Notes: generated by a model from the sequence alone, not told the origin. Shown: positions 17,055-26,828, counted from the stretch's first letter. The stretch: DNA of 64,000 nt from an uncultured Bacteroidota bacterium (GCA_902784465.1 CACZUZ010000001.1:43769-107768), one strand, 5' to 3'. Program-made: numbers and translations.

Positions 17055-19733
17055 TTATAGCATGAGGCGGACGCCGAAGCGGATTGCGCCGCACTGGCTG
17101 GGGGTGAGGCCGTCGGTGTAGGTGAGGCGGCGGACATAGTCGATGCGTAACACTCGCAAGATGTTCTCTATGCCTATGCTGAACTCCATGTAGGGGGTGT
17201 TGCCCAGAGCCTGGGTGCCGGTTGGGAATTGGTAGAGGCCGGCATTATTAGCCTTAAAGGGGTTGTTTTTATCGGATAGCGCGCCGTAGAGTGCGTTGAA
17301 GCCTACCACTTCGCGGAGCTTTAGGCGGCGTATTAGCGGCACATGGTTGAGGATGAGGCCTTTGGCGTGATAGGTGGCATGGAGCGACACGTAGCGGTCG
17401 ACGATGAACTCCATGGGGTACATGGTGTTGAATGCTGAGGACTCAAGGAAGATGCCGATGTTGCCGTCGGGGATGATGAGCCGCGGCAGTGGCACACGGT
17501 TCCAGATGATGCCCGCCTTGAGGCTCAGGTCGGCAAAGCCCATGATGTCGAGCCAGAAGCGTTTTTCGGCACTGAGGTCGGTGCGTTGGTAGAGGAACCC
17601 GTTGCCGTCGCCGTTGCCTGACAGATGGAATCCGTCGCTGCTCATATAGGCTATCCGGTGGCTAAGGACTATGGTGGGTATGTCTTTTTTCAGCCGCATC
17701 AGCGAGGCATTGCCAGGCCGTCCGAAATCCTCTACCATGTAGGGGTAGTAGGCCAGTCGTGCCGTCCATTCGGCTTCGGCAAAATGAGCCACCTCGGTGA
17801 GCGAGCCGTCCTCGTGGTATCGGCGATAGTGGAGTCCGCTGGTGGGGGTATAGTGGCGTGCTGCCAGCCATGTGTCGAAGTTGAGATGGCTGGGGAACTC
17901 CTTGCGTAGCCGCAGCTGAGCTTCGGCTACATACTGCATGTTGTATTCCAAGTCATTGGACGATGAAATGTTGTCGCGGTCCAGCTTCTCGTATTTCTGT
18001 CCTGGCACCTCCAGGTCGTAGGAGGCCTTGAGGCTTACCAGGCTCATGGGGTTTTCGTGCGAGTTGTGCTCTTTCTCGTCGAAGGTGTGAATCAGCGTGG
18101 TGCTGAATTTCGGACGCCGGTCGCGGAAACCGTAGGCGGCATAGCCTTCGATGAAGTTGCGGCGGCTGAGCCGTGCCGTGGTCATGCCTCCTACGCGTAG
18201 TCGCCATCCCTCGTGCTGGTTGTGGCTCACGAAATTGTAGACAGGCCCTATGTCGAAACGACTCGAGTCGCGCTCACTGCGTGTGTTGATATGGCCTGTG
18301 ACGACGGCGAGGGAGAATTTCTTCAGGAACCGTATCTCGGGTAGCTGCTTGATGTCGTGACGCATGCTGTCGACGCCACGCTCACCTTTGGTGAGGGGTA
18401 TGCTGCGTATGGTGTCCCATTTGACGGCGCGCAGCTGCTTGCGAGGCAGGGCCGCCGTCGAGGTGAGGGGCTTGAAGAGGCTGTCGGGCAGCACGACGGC
18501 AGAGTCGCCGAAACGATAGTCGTCGTGGCAGGTGGTTTGCTGGAAATAGAGCTCCTGCAGACCACGGCTAACGTATATTCGGCCATAGATGTCGCTACGT
18601 TCGGGCAGGTAGCTGGGCAATGCGGAAATGTGGGAATTCGTTAATGTGTCAGTTGGGGAGAGGGAATTCTTCACGAACAATGAGTCGCGTTCGGTGGCCT
18701 GGCGGAAAGTCTGCCTTATCGTGAGGCCGTGTACGTAGTTGATGTTGACAGTGCGCGACACTGTCATGACGCAGGCCACCACGGCATAGCTGCTGTCGAG
18801 GGCCACGAGCATCTGGCCGGTGAAGCCGTAGGTGCTTGTGTTGGCTGGCGCAAACGAGAGCTCGACGCAGGGCGTGCCGTCATATTCCAGCGTGTCGGTA
18901 ATGTAATAGTGGTAGAAGGTTGTGGCAAGCAGCGTATGGAGCGGGCCTGTGAAGTGTGTGAGCATGATTTCGATGTCGTTGTCGTAGATGTCGACTGGGA
19001 CAAACATGGCGCTGAAGGTGGAGTCCATGCCGTCTTGCCCCATCATCTCGTTCATGCCGGTGAGGTGGCGGGCTGTTATGAGCGACCGGCTGTTGTCGCC
19101 ATGTTGCTCCGTGCGTTTGGTTTCGCGGATTGAGATGTAGAGTGCCGGAACCTCGTCGAAGGGGGTGCGGCCTATGTACTTCTCGATGGCTTTTAGTCGC
19201 CGCCACGGCCATTTGCGGTCGAAATCGTGTACGAAGTCGTCGAGGGCAAGTACCTCTTTCTCGTAGGTGCAGCGCGAGAAACGGGTGTCGGAGGCGAGGC
19301 GGTTGCGCTCCTTGTTGGCGATGACGTTGCGTACAAGGTCGACGGCTGGGTTGTTGCGCCGACGATAGCGGGCTCTGTGCCGTGAAGCGGTCACTTCGGT
19401 CGGCTTCAGGGTGTTGGTGTGAGGGTTAAGCTCGATTTTGACACCGCGTTTCATTGTGCCGTGGCGTATGGCGATGACTTTGGGTGTGTAGCCGAGCATC
19501 TTGAAGAGGACAGAATCGTGGCCGGGTTGCAAATCTTTCTGGACGAGTTTGAAACGACCGTCGCCGTCGGTGACGGTGCCAATGGTGGTGCCGACGAAAC
19601 CGACCTGGACGAAGGGAAGGCTCTCGCCGGATTGGGCGTCGACAACGCGACCCTGTATGCCGGTCTGTTGGGCATGGGAAACAGAAAGAAAGAGGTTGAA
19701 GAGTGCTAATAATATGAGTGGAAGCTGTTTCAA
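17055..19733 (-). CDS. DUF5686-type outer-membrane protein with carboxypeptidase-like domain
   Basis: The frame is open from 19889, but the first 50 codons lie in the upstream gene and look non-coding (His/Pro/Arg-rich). A TTG at 19733, overlapping the TGA of the fucosidase gene, gives a clean signal peptide (LKQLPLILLALFNLFLSVSHAQ); 892 residues. Residues about 24-110 form a CarboxypepD_reg-like domain (GIQGRVVDAQSGESLPFVQV, GTVTDGDGRFKL). The remainder matches the DUF5686 layout: a soluble region and a large C-terminal beta-barrel ending in GAIRFGVRLML. Such proteins are outer-membrane proteins of unknown substrate in Bacteroidetes. GC-rich compared with the kinase operon. Confidence 0.8.
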   Translation of the reverse strand: MKQLPLILLALFNLFLSVSHAQQTGIQGRVVDAQSGESLPFVQVGFVGTTIGTVTDGDGRFKLVQKDLQPGHDSVLFKMLGYTPKVIAIRHGTMKRGVKIELNPHTNTLKPTEVTASRHRARYRRRNNPAVDLVRNVIANKERNRLASDTRFSRCTYEKEVLALDDFVHDFDRKWPWRRLKAIEKYIGRTPFDEVPALYISIRETKRTEQHGDNSRSLITARHLTGMNEMMGQDGMDSTFSAMFVPVDIYDNDIEIMLTHFTGPLHTLLATTFYHYYITDTLEYDGTPCVELSFAPANTSTYGFTGQMLVALDSSYAVVACVMTVSRTVNINYVHGLTIRQTFRQATERDSLFVKNSLSPTDTLTNSHISALPSYLPERSDIYGRIYVSRGLQELYFQQTTCHDDYRFGDSAVVLPDSLFKPLTSTAALPRKQLRAVKWDTIRSIPLTKGERGVDSMRHDIKQLPEIRFLKKFSLAVVTGHINTRSERDSSRFDIGPVYNFVSHNQHEGWRLRVGGMTTARLSRRNFIEGYAAYGFRDRRPKFSTTLIHTFDEKEHNSHENPMSLVSLKASYDLEVPGQKYEKLDRDNISSSNDLEYNMQYVAEAQLRLRKEFPSHLNFDTWLAARHYTPTSGLHYRRYHEDGSLTEVAHFAEAEWTARLAYYPYMVEDFGRPGNASLMRLKKDIPTIVLSHRIAYMSSDGFHLSGNGDGNGFLYQRTDLSAEKRFWLDIMGFADLSLKAGIIWNRVPLPRLIIPDGNIGIFLESSAFNTMYPMEFIVDRYVSLHATYHAKGLILNHVPLIRRLKLREVVGFNALYGALSDKNNPFKANNAGLYQFPTGTQALGNTPYMEFSIGIENILRVLRIDYVRRLTYTDGLTPSQCGAIRFGVRLML

Positions 19734-21334
19734 TTGTCGTAAATCTTGTCCATGTACAGGCCGATGTTGTTGATGACGGGGCAGGCAAGGGCGGAGTCGA
19801 AGGTTATGCGGACGACATGAGTGGTGACCGTAGGGATGAGGAGGATGCGTTTGTATCCTATGGTTGTGCCTTCGGCGACGGTTTCCCAAAATGTGTAGAA
19901 TGTGTCGTCCGTCCCTTCGGGGAATACAACTTCACGTACTTCGACATGGTATTTCTGAACTCTCTGTCCGAGAGGGATATACTCCTGGAGCATGATGCGG
20001 TTGAAGGTCACGTTGGCATCGAAAAAGAGAGTCAGGGTAGGGGAAAGGACGCTGTCGTCGACTGTCCAGTAGCTGTCGTAGTCATCGTCGATGACGTTCA
20101 AGGGACTGTAGTGTTGGCATTTAACCTCTTTTGCATTTGTCCGTTGTCTGGGATTAGCAATCCAAGACTTCTGTTTGTATCCTCCTCTCACATGGGTGGC
20201 ATCCACATGGGCTTTACTGGCCAGGTTGTTGGAGAAGATGTCGTCGAGGGCATGGCGCAATTCAACTACCCGTGAGGAGTCTGCTGCGGGGATAAGGCCT
20301 CTCCTGTCGGGTGGAATGTTGAGGAGCAGCAACGAATTGCGACCCACACTGTTGTAGTATATTTCAAGGAGCTGTTGCAGACTTTTGGGTTGCTCATTTT
20401 CGTGATAGAACCATCCGGGACGGATGCTTACATCGGTCTCCGCAGGCACCCAGTGGCTTCCTCCCCGCTCGCCGTGATTCAACACCTCTGTCCCGGGCGA
20501 GCCGGCACCGGGTGTGAAGCCTTCGATATTCAGTGTCGACCAGCATGTCTCGCCGGCCTTGCCCTCCTCGTTGCCAACCCAGCGGCAGCCGGGGCCTACA
20601 TCGCTGAAGATGACTGCGTGAGGCTGCAGCTGAGCCACGGTGCTGTTGAACAACGGCCAGTCGTACACCTGCTTCTTGCCGTTGGGCCCTTCACCGTTGG
20701 CTCCGTCGAACCATTGCTCGTAGATGTCGCCGTAATTTGACAGGACCTCTTCGAGGGTTGATCGGAATGTCTCGTTGTATGCGGCTGTACCGTATGTCGG
20801 GGCGTTGCGGTCCCAGGGTGATACATATATGCCCATCTTTATTCCGACGGCGTCGCATGCTTCGCGCAGCTCGCGGAGAACGTCTCCTTTCCCGTTGCGC
20901 AAGGGCGACTCTCTTACGGTATGGCTGCTCTGCAATGAAGGCCACAGACAGAAGCCGTCGTGATGCTTGGCGGTGACGATGATGCCGCCCATGCCGGCGT
21001 GGCGGGCCACTTCCGCCCACTGGCGGCAGTCGAGTGCCGTGGGGTTGAAGAGCTCTTCGGACTCCGTTCCGTCGCCCCATTCGGCATCGGTGAAGGTGTT
21101 GGGACCAAAGTGACAGAACATATTCATCTCCATGCGTTGCCATTCCAGCTGTTCCGCTGTGGGACAAGCTCCATAGGGTTCGGGAGGCGGCACTTTTTTG
21201 CATCCCGTAAGGATGCTGGCAAAGGCGGTAAGGACAATGACGACGGTGGCTGTCAGCATTGTGGCTGCAACGGAGGACTTGCGGTTGTGTCTGTCGGTCT
21301 CGCTGTCTGTAAGGGTGGGAGGGAGGACTGTCAT
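19730..21334 (-). CDS. Alpha-L-fucosidase (GH29) lipoprotein
   Basis: 534 residues; a later ATG at 21259 (MLTATVVIVLTAF) may be the true start because it begins the lipoprotein signal with lipobox L-T-G-C. The catalytic domain has the GH29 hallmarks MFCHFGPNTF, TAKHHDGFCLW, GIYVSPWDRN and QWFDGANGEG, whose Asp is the expected nucleophile. The C-terminal ~130 residues look like an F5/8-type beta-sandwich. It would remove terminal fucose from host or plant glycans at the cell surface. Eight bases separate it from the PAP2 gene; its stop overlaps the start of the DUF5686 gene. Confidence 0.88.
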   Translation of the reverse strand: MTVLPPTLTDSETDRHNRKSSVAATMLTATVVIVLTAFASILTGCKKVPPPEPYGACPTAEQLEWQRMEMNMFCHFGPNTFTDAEWGDGTESEELFNPTALDCRQWAEVARHAGMGGIIVTAKHHDGFCLWPSLQSSHTVRESPLRNGKGDVLRELREACDAVGIKMGIYVSPWDRNAPTYGTAAYNETFRSTLEEVLSNYGDIYEQWFDGANGEGPNGKKQVYDWPLFNSTVAQLQPHAVIFSDVGPGCRWVGNEEGKAGETCWSTLNIEGFTPGAGSPGTEVLNHGERGGSHWVPAETDVSIRPGWFYHENEQPKSLQQLLEIYYNSVGRNSLLLLNIPPDRRGLIPAADSSRVVELRHALDDIFSNNLASKAHVDATHVRGGYKQKSWIANPRQRTNAKEVKCQHYSPLNVIDDDYDSYWTVDDSVLSPTLTLFFDANVTFNRIMLQEYIPLGQRVQKYHVEVREVVFPEGTDDTFYTFWETVAEGTTIGYKRILLIPTVTTHVVRITFDSALACPVINNIGLYMDKIYDN

Positions 21335-21342
21335 TCTACAGG

Positions 21343-22062
21343 TTACTTCTTATTCTTCTTTTTGAATTCTTTGCATGCTTTTTTCATCTGCTTCTGGAAC
21401 CTTTTGTCGGCATGGAGACGGGCCACGGCGGCGCTGGCCACCAGGCGTCCGGCATCGACATCGCTCTGCCAGTGGAAGCCGGCAATCACGCGGCTCTGGC
21501 CGTAGATGTATCCGCGAGCCATGATGGTGTCGGCGGCTGCCGGGTTTATCTCGGTCAGCAGTAGTGCGGCACTCCAGCCCAGGATGGTGTGGCCTGAGGG
21601 GTAGGAGCCGTTGTGGCTCAGCTCCTCTTCGTCGGACGGCGCTATGGTGGGCTCGCCATAGAAGACGTAAGGGCGTTTGCGCATGTAGTAGTTCTTTGGT
21701 ATCTTGCCCGCCTGGTCGGTGGTCATGAGTGCCATGCAGAGTAGTTTGTGTATTTCAGGCGTGTTCTCTTTCGTTATGGTGATGCCGAAGGGGATGGAGA
21801 ATTCGCGGCAGATGGTTTCGACGCTCCATACGGCGTCGCGCACGGCTATGGCGAGGCGCGCGGTGTCGAGACGCTGTTCCTTGCCCCATTGGTACTGTGA
21901 CTGGTCGTAGGAGAAGGCTGCCGAGGCCGGTGCCGGCGGTGGAGGCAGGAAGTGGACGGCGTTGGGCATCTGTGACGAGTCGAGCCATGGCTCCTGAGCC
22001 GTGGCACACCCCAACGCGAGGAGTATCAATGTGAGTGATAGTGTTTTTTTAAGACTGTTCAT
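21343..22062 (-). CDS. PAP2-family (class A-type) acid phosphatase
   Basis: The ATG at 22062 (MNSLKKTLSLTLILLALGCATAQ) starts a signal peptide and is preferred to the upstream ATG at 22092; 239 residues. The three PAP2 motifs are intact: K-N-Y-Y-M-R-K-R-P, S-Y-P-S-G-H and S-R-V-I-A-G-F-H-W-Q-S-D. The length and exported location fit periplasmic non-specific acid phosphatases of the PhoN type. The L-G-C in the signal might be a lipobox. The start overlaps the end of the symporter gene by 14 bases, so they are co-transcribed. Confidence 0.88.
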   Translation of the reverse strand: MNSLKKTLSLTLILLALGCATAQEPWLDSSQMPNAVHFLPPPPAPASAAFSYDQSQYQWGKEQRLDTARLAIAVRDAVWSVETICREFSIPFGITITKENTPEIHKLLCMALMTTDQAGKIPKNYYMRKRPYVFYGEPTIAPSDEEELSHNGSYPSGHTILGWSAALLLTEINPAAADTIMARGYIYGQSRVIAGFHWQSDVDAGRLVASAAVARLHADKRFQKQMKKACKEFKKKNKK

Positions 22063-23686
22063 TGCTGTTGTTTTTATCCCAATATTTTGCATTATTGATT
22101 TTGTGTCGGCGTGGATGGAACTGTGGTTCTAAGCCGTTGTCTTTCTGCTCTTCGTAGTCCTTCAGGGCTCGCAGTGCCTTGGGCGAGAGGATGAGGATGG
22201 CTATGATGTTGATCCATGCCATGGCTCCGACACCGATGTCGCCGAGGGTCCACACGATGCCGCTGCCCACCAGCGAGCCGGCGAATACGGCAATGATGGT
22301 GCCAATGCGGAGAATCCAGATGACGACCTTTTCTCCACGGTCGTCGCCAAAATGTTCGTCTTCGCGTTCCAGCTGCTCGAGTTGGTCGGGATGTTTCATG
22401 AAAACGCGCCTGCGGTGGCGGTTGAAGAGGTAGACAAGGTTGGTCTCGGCATAGTAGTAGTAGGCCATGATGGTGGTGAAGGCGAAGAAGAAAAGGGCTA
22501 TGGAGATAACCATGTCGCCGGCGCGGTTGCCGATGACGGTGCCGAGAGCGCCGGAGGTGTAGAACACTCCTGGCTCGCCGAGAGGTGCGCCGTCGTTCTG
22601 CTGAAGATAGGTGACCACAGCGTCGCCGCCGATGACGGGCGTGACGGTGTCGATGATGTTGTAGGTCTTGCAGGCCAGAATCATCATGGCGGTGGCGGTG
22701 CATACCAGCAGGGTGTCGATGTAGACAGAGAAGGCCTGGACGAGGCCTTGCTTGACGGGATGGCTCACCTTGGCGGCGGCAGCCACAATGGGGCCGGTGC
22801 CTTGGCCGGCTTCGTTGCTGTAGATGCCGCGTTTCACTCCCCAGGCCACGGTGCTGCCCAGGAGGGCTCCGCCAACCTCGTTGATGCCCACGGCTCCACG
22901 AAGCATCTGCATGAAGACGTCGGGGACAATCTGCCAGTGGACTATCAAAACGATGATGGACAATATGATGTAGATGAGCGCCATGACGGGCGCGACGATT
23001 TGCGCCACATTGGCGATGCGTTTCACGCCGCCGATGATGACCAGGCCGATGAGGATTGCCACCGCGGTGCCGACAAGCCAGGGCTCGATGCCGAAAGAAC
23101 GGGCACACGACAGGGCTATGCCGTTGCATTGCACCGGCGGCAGGAAGATGCCGCAGGCTGTGGCTGCCAGCACGGCAAAGACGGCTCCCAGCAGGGGGCT
23201 GTGAAGCCCCTTCTCGATGTAGTAGGAGGGACCGCCGCGGAACTGCCCGTTGTGGTCCTCCTTGTATATCTGTGCCAGCGTGGCCTCGACGAAAGCACTG
23301 CCGGCACCGAAGAAGGCGATGACCCACATCCAGACGATGGCCCCTGGCCCGCCAAAGCCTATGGCAGTGGCTACGCCAACGATGTTGCCGGTGCCTACAC
23401 GTCCCGACAGTGCCATGGCGAAAGCCTGAAACGAGGAGATGCCCACCTTCTTTTTGTCGCCTTTCCTCTTGTCGCTACCCGTCTTGTCGTTTTTGTCACC
23501 GGCACTGCCAAAAAGCAGTCTTACCATCTCGCCGAAACGGCGTACCTGCACGAAGCGGGTTCGTATCGAGAAATATAGTCCCGCAACGAGACACAAACCC
23601 ACCAGTGCAGGACTCCATACCCAGCTATTGATGGTCTCGATGGCTGTTGCCAGCCATTCCGTAAAAGCGATAAATGTTTTTTCCAC
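22049..23686 (-). CDS. Sodium/alanine symporter (AGCS family)
   Basis: 545 residues with a GTG start, about ten membrane helices, and family motifs FQAFAMALSGRVGTGNIVGVATAI, GGPGAIVWMW, GPSYYIEKGL and GIYSNEAGQGTGPI. The AGCS family imports alanine or glycine with sodium. Length is slightly above the usual 450-500 because of a charged loop after the first helix (GDKNDKTGSDKRKGDKK). Three bases separate it from the superoxide dismutase gene upstream. Confidence 0.93.
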   Translation of the reverse strand: MEKTFIAFTEWLATAIETINSWVWSPALVGLCLVAGLYFSIRTRFVQVRRFGEMVRLLFGSAGDKNDKTGSDKRKGDKKKVGISSFQAFAMALSGRVGTGNIVGVATAIGFGGPGAIVWMWVIAFFGAGSAFVEATLAQIYKEDHNGQFRGGPSYYIEKGLHSPLLGAVFAVLAATACGIFLPPVQCNGIALSCARSFGIEPWLVGTAVAILIGLVIIGGVKRIANVAQIVAPVMALIYIILSIIVLIVHWQIVPDVFMQMLRGAVGINEVGGALLGSTVAWGVKRGIYSNEAGQGTGPIVAAAAKVSHPVKQGLVQAFSVYIDTLLVCTATAMMILACKTYNIIDTVTPVIGGDAVVTYLQQNDGAPLGEPGVFYTSGALGTVIGNRAGDMVISIALFFFAFTTIMAYYYYAETNLVYLFNRHRRRVFMKHPDQLEQLEREDEHFGDDRGEKVVIWILRIGTIIAVFAGSLVGSGIVWTLGDIGVGAMAWINIIAILILSPKALRALKDYEEQKDNGLEPQFHPRRHKINNAKYWDKNNSNEQS

Positions 23687-23689
23687 AGT

Positions 23690-24280
23690 TTAGTATCTCT
23701 CCTCGATGACGGGCCAGTCGATATGTTGCCAAAGGGCGGCCAGATGGTCGGCACGTCGGTTCTGATAGTCGAGATAATAGGCATGCTCCCATACGTCGAA
23801 TGTCATCAGCGGACGCAGGTCGTGGCATACCGGGTTGTCGGCATTGGTGTTCTGTGTGATGACCAGCTTGCCCTCTTTGTCGGCGCTGAGCCACACCCAT
23901 CCCGAGCCGAACAGCGTGACGCCTTTCTGGTTGAACTCTTTCTGGAAGGCTTCCATGCTGCCGAAATCACGAGCAATGACGGCCTCGAATTTGGCACTTA
24001 TAGCTCTGGGAGTGTTCGAGAACTGCTCGAAATACATGGTGTGGTTCAGCACCTGGCCGGCGTTGTTGAACATCCCGCCTTCAGCCTTCTTTACTATTTC
24101 GGCAAGAGTCATGCCTTCCATGCCGCTGCCAGGCAGCAATTTGTTGAGATTGTCGATATAGGCTTTAAGGTGTTTGCCGTGATGGAAAGATAGGGTCTCT
24201 TTGCTGATGACGTTGCCCAGAGCCTCGTATGCTAATGCAGGCATTGCGAATTGTCCGTTGACAGGTTGAATTTTGTTCAT
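23690..24280 (-). CDS. sodB: Iron/manganese superoxide dismutase
   Basis: 196 residues, full family length. Metal ligands are visible: His in LSFHHGKHLKAY, His in QVLNHTMYFEQF, and Asp and His in TFDVWEHAYYLDYQNRR. The G-S-G-W-V-W-L segment is typical of the Fe/Mn family. It is cytoplasmic and converts superoxide to oxygen and peroxide. It is first in a leftward run with a TAnnTTTG promoter at 24370-24377. Metal choice between Fe and Mn (or cambialistic) cannot be decided here. Confidence 0.95.
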   Translation of the reverse strand: MNKIQPVNGQFAMPALAYEALGNVISKETLSFHHGKHLKAYIDNLNKLLPGSGMEGMTLAEIVKKAEGGMFNNAGQVLNHTMYFEQFSNTPRAISAKFEAVIARDFGSMEAFQKEFNQKGVTLFGSGWVWLSADKEGKLVITQNTNADNPVCHDLRPLMTFDVWEHAYYLDYQNRRADHLAALWQHIDWPVIEERY

Positions 24281-24369
24281 GGCTTTGTGTTGTTTATTGA
24301 TTGTTTTTTATTTGTTTGCTCGTTTTTGATCTTGCTTTTCCCCAGGGGTCGCCCCCCTGTTTCAAAATG

Positions 24370-24377
24370 CAAAATTA
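24370..24377 (-). promoter_or_regulatory. Promoter -7 element for sodB
   Basis: The minus strand reads TAATTTTG (TAnnTTTG), about 90 bases before the start codon at 24280. No clear -33 element. Confidence 0.45.
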
Positions 24378-24527
24378 CACTTTTTTTTCTTTATCTGACA
24401 TTTTTTTTTGAAGCCTCAATGGGGATAAGGATGGAATGCTTTGGCGGTTATGGCGTCCGTAAATGCCATTTATGACGGGAGGGGATAGCCGTAGAGGTTT
24501 TTTTTCGAACAAAAGAGAAAAACCATT

Positions 24528-24559
24528 TTTGTACATATTGACATTTTTATGTATCTTTG
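24528..24559 (+). promoter_or_regulatory. Promoter of the sensory hydrogenase operon
   Basis: TTTG at 24528-24531, a 20-base spacer, and TATCTTTG at 24552-24559: a full Bacteroidetes vegetative promoter. The transcript would have a leader of about 100 bases before 24669. Confidence 0.75.
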
Positions 24560-24668
24560 CAAAAATCTTCTGGATGTTAATTAACTGTAAAAAAACAGAT
24601 AATCGTTGGTATAGAGAGGATTGTAGTAGTTCTGCCCGATGCCGGCGATTAGCAAAAAATAATATAAA

Positions 24669-24968
24669 ATGACAATAAAAGTTTGCGTAGGAAGTTCCTG
24701 CCACCTGAAAGGTTCTTATGAAGTCATCGAGGCTTTCAAGGCCGTGTTGAAAAAATACGACGTAGAAGATGTCGTGGAGTTACAAGCCAGTTTCTGCTTG
24801 GGGCATTGTTCCAAGGGCGTGACAGTGAGCTGCGAGGACATGAAGGCAGCCGAGAATGGTCCGCAGGTGGAAGAGACCGCCGACGGCTTTATCCTCCACA
24901 GCATGAATGCAGACAATGTTGAAGAAGTGTTTGCCAAAGAGGTGTATCCCAAGATATTTAGTGAATAG
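24669..24968 (+). CDS. Thioredoxin-like [2Fe-2S] ferredoxin
   Basis: 99 residues with four cysteines in the NuoE/TRX-ferredoxin arrangement: Cys6 and Cys11 (CVGSSC), Cys43 and Cys47 (CLGHC). This small domain passes electrons in NADH-linked hydrogenases. It heads the operon with a HydS-like hydrogenase, a SpoIIE phosphatase and a second hydrogenase, the same company known for sensory [FeFe] hydrogenases. It likely delivers or receives electrons for the putative sensor. Confidence 0.88.
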   Translation: MTIKVCVGSSCHLKGSYEVIEAFKAVLKKYDVEDVVELQASFCLGHCSKGVTVSCEDMKAAENGPQVEETADGFILHSMNADNVEEVFAKEVYPKIFSE

Positions 24969-25035
24969 TGAGATGTGAGATGTGAATGGTGGGTGGTGAA
25001 TTCGCTTTTTTCAGAAAAACAAATATTATATTTCC

Positions 25036-26793
25036 ATGTCTGAATATCTGGAATTTAAACCGGTGCAGTGCAAAGACTGCTACCGTTGTTTGCGTGAATG
25101 TCCTGTGAAGGCTATCAACATCAAGGACCATCATGCCCAAATCATAGAAGAACACTGCATACTCTGCGGACACTGCACAAAGGTGTGCCCCCAGAAAGCC
25201 AAGATAGAGCATAGTGAACTGCCGTTGGTGCGCGAGTTGCTGAAAAGCGGAAAGCGTGTTGCCGCGACAGTGGCCCCCTCGTTCATCAGTTGTCTCGGTC
25301 AGGAGGATTTCTCCATCCTGCGCATTGCGTTGGCCAAGCTGGGCTTCGCCGTAGCCGAAGAGACCGCCGTGGGAGCGCAGGCCGTTACGGAGGAGTACAA
25401 ACGTCTGCTGGCCAAGGGCGAGATGAAGAATTTCATCACTTCGGCTTGTCCTGCCGCCTGCCGTCTCATACAGATGTACTACCCCAAGGCGTTGCCCTAC
25501 CTGGCCCCCGTCGACTCGCCGATGGTGGCTCACGCCAAGATGCTGCGCCGCAACGACCCCGATTTGAAGGTTGTTTTCGTAGGACCCTGCATCGCCAAGA
25601 AGCGCGAGGCCGACGAGCATGGCATCGACGCCGTGCTGACTTTCGAGGAGCTGTTGCAACTCTTCGAAGAGAACAGCATCGACCTGCAGACCATCAACCG
25701 TCTTGCCGTTACTGCCGACACTTGCGGTGCCAATCTGGCTAAGGCCTATCCCGCCACACAGGGCATCATCCGCTCCTTCGACGCTTTGCCCGAGGGCTAT
25801 CGCTACCTGGCTGTCGATGGCGTGGACCGGCTGGTGGATGTGCTTGAGAATATAGAGGCACTCGACCACACCTTCATCGAGATGAACGTATGCCCGGGAG
25901 GCTGCATCAACGGTCCCTGCGCCATAGCCCAGGAGGGAGGCATGATGAAGGCTGAAGCCGACATCAACGCATACGTGGAGCACGAGATGGCCACCCGCAA
26001 GCACACCCCCGCCCACGACGCCGGAGTGTCGCTGGCCTACGCCCATCCACGCCTTCGCGCCAAGAGCCGTCCTGCAACAGAGAAAGAGATAGAAGAGGTG
26101 ATGCACCGCACAGGCAAGTTCACCAAGGCCGACGAGCTGAACTGCGGAGCGTGCGGCTACCCCACCTGCCGCGAGAAAGCATGGGCCGTAGTCAACGGCT
26201 ACGCCGACATCGACATCTGTCTGCCCTATATGCGCAAACGCGCCGAGAGCCTTGCCGTCGACATAGTACACAACTCGCCGGAGGGTGTGATACTCGTCAA
26301 TCCCGACATGAACATTGTGGACATCAACGCTTCAGCTATGAGCATGCTCGGTCTGGGAGGAACACCCGAGAGCGTGCAGGGCCGTCCCGTTTCCGACTGC
26401 TTCCCGCCCATCGAGTTCTACAACGCCTACACACAGAAACGCCGTACCGAGAACCCCTGTCTGCGAATAGCCTCTACAGGCCGGTATGTAAGCCTCACTG
26501 TCAGCCTTTTGAATGAGCAAGACCTGCTCTTCGGACTGATGAAAGACATATCGGAAGAGGTGAACTACGAGAAAAAGCTCGACAAGGTGAAGATGGACAC
26601 CATAGCCACGACCGACAGTCTCATCATGAAGCAGATGCGTGTGGCACAGGAGATAGCTTCGCTGCTGGGAGAGACGACAGCCGAAACCAAGGTGGCATTG
26701 CTCAAGCTGAAGAAGATGCTCTCCGACGGCAAGGGCGACTTGGGAGTCGACGGGCGTCCTACAGATTGGAAAACCGCGAAAGTGAAAGAATAA
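25036..26793 (+). CDS. hydS: HydS-like sensory [FeFe] hydrogenase with PAS domain
   Basis: 585 residues. Two [4Fe-4S] motifs (CKDCYRCLRECP, CILCGHCTKVCP) lead into the H-cluster domain, with L1 TSACP (135-139), L2 FVGPCIAKK (181-189) and L3 CPGGCINGPC (286-295). The cysteine used for proton transfer in catalytic enzymes (first C of TSCCP) is Ala here and the L2 Met is Gly, changes known in group C (HydS) enzymes, which turn over slowly and are thought to sense hydrogen. A Cys-rich Fe-S motif follows (Cys370, 373, 378, 395), then a PAS domain (about 405-510) and a helical end. The adjacent SpoIIE phosphatase is a likely output. Confidence 0.88.
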   Translation: MSEYLEFKPVQCKDCYRCLRECPVKAINIKDHHAQIIEEHCILCGHCTKVCPQKAKIEHSELPLVRELLKSGKRVAATVAPSFISCLGQEDFSILRIALAKLGFAVAEETAVGAQAVTEEYKRLLAKGEMKNFITSACPAACRLIQMYYPKALPYLAPVDSPMVAHAKMLRRNDPDLKVVFVGPCIAKKREADEHGIDAVLTFEELLQLFEENSIDLQTINRLAVTADTCGANLAKAYPATQGIIRSFDALPEGYRYLAVDGVDRLVDVLENIEALDHTFIEMNVCPGGCINGPCAIAQEGGMMKAEADINAYVEHEMATRKHTPAHDAGVSLAYAHPRLRAKSRPATEKEIEEVMHRTGKFTKADELNCGACGYPTCREKAWAVVNGYADIDICLPYMRKRAESLAVDIVHNSPEGVILVNPDMNIVDINASAMSMLGLGGTPESVQGRPVSDCFPPIEFYNAYTQKRRTENPCLRIASTGRYVSLTVSLLNEQDLLFGLMKDISEEVNYEKKLDKVKMDTIATTDSLIMKQMRVAQEIASLLGETTAETKVALLKLKKMLSDGKGDLGVDGRPTDWKTAKVKE

Positions 26794-26828
26794 GGTGTTG
26801 GTTATAAGTATTGTGAATAGAAATAGTT

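Larger units (their letters stand above)
24281..24668. other. Divergent regulatory region between sodB and hydrogenase operon
   Basis: 388 bases without a gene. It carries a leftward promoter at 24370-24377 for the dismutase and a rightward promoter (-33 at 24528, -7 at 24552) for the hydrogenase operon. A 6-bp hairpin CAGGGG/CCCCTG (24343-24348 and 24354-24359) lies in the dismutase leader. Confidence 0.6.

Noticed and set aside
19734-19889. N-terminal extension of the DUF5686 gene
   Set aside because: The codons lie inside the fucosidase gene and give an Arg/His/Pro-rich sequence; the signal peptide begins at the TTG at 19733.
22352-23578. Open frame of 408 codons on the plus strand
   Set aside because: Antisense of the alanine/sodium symporter gene, which has clear motifs and membrane helices.
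24958-26271. Open frame of 437 codons on the minus strand, and a similar one at 27979-29298
   Set aside because: Both are antisense to hydrogenase genes with intact Fe-S motifs; the products are His/Leu-rich without known domains.
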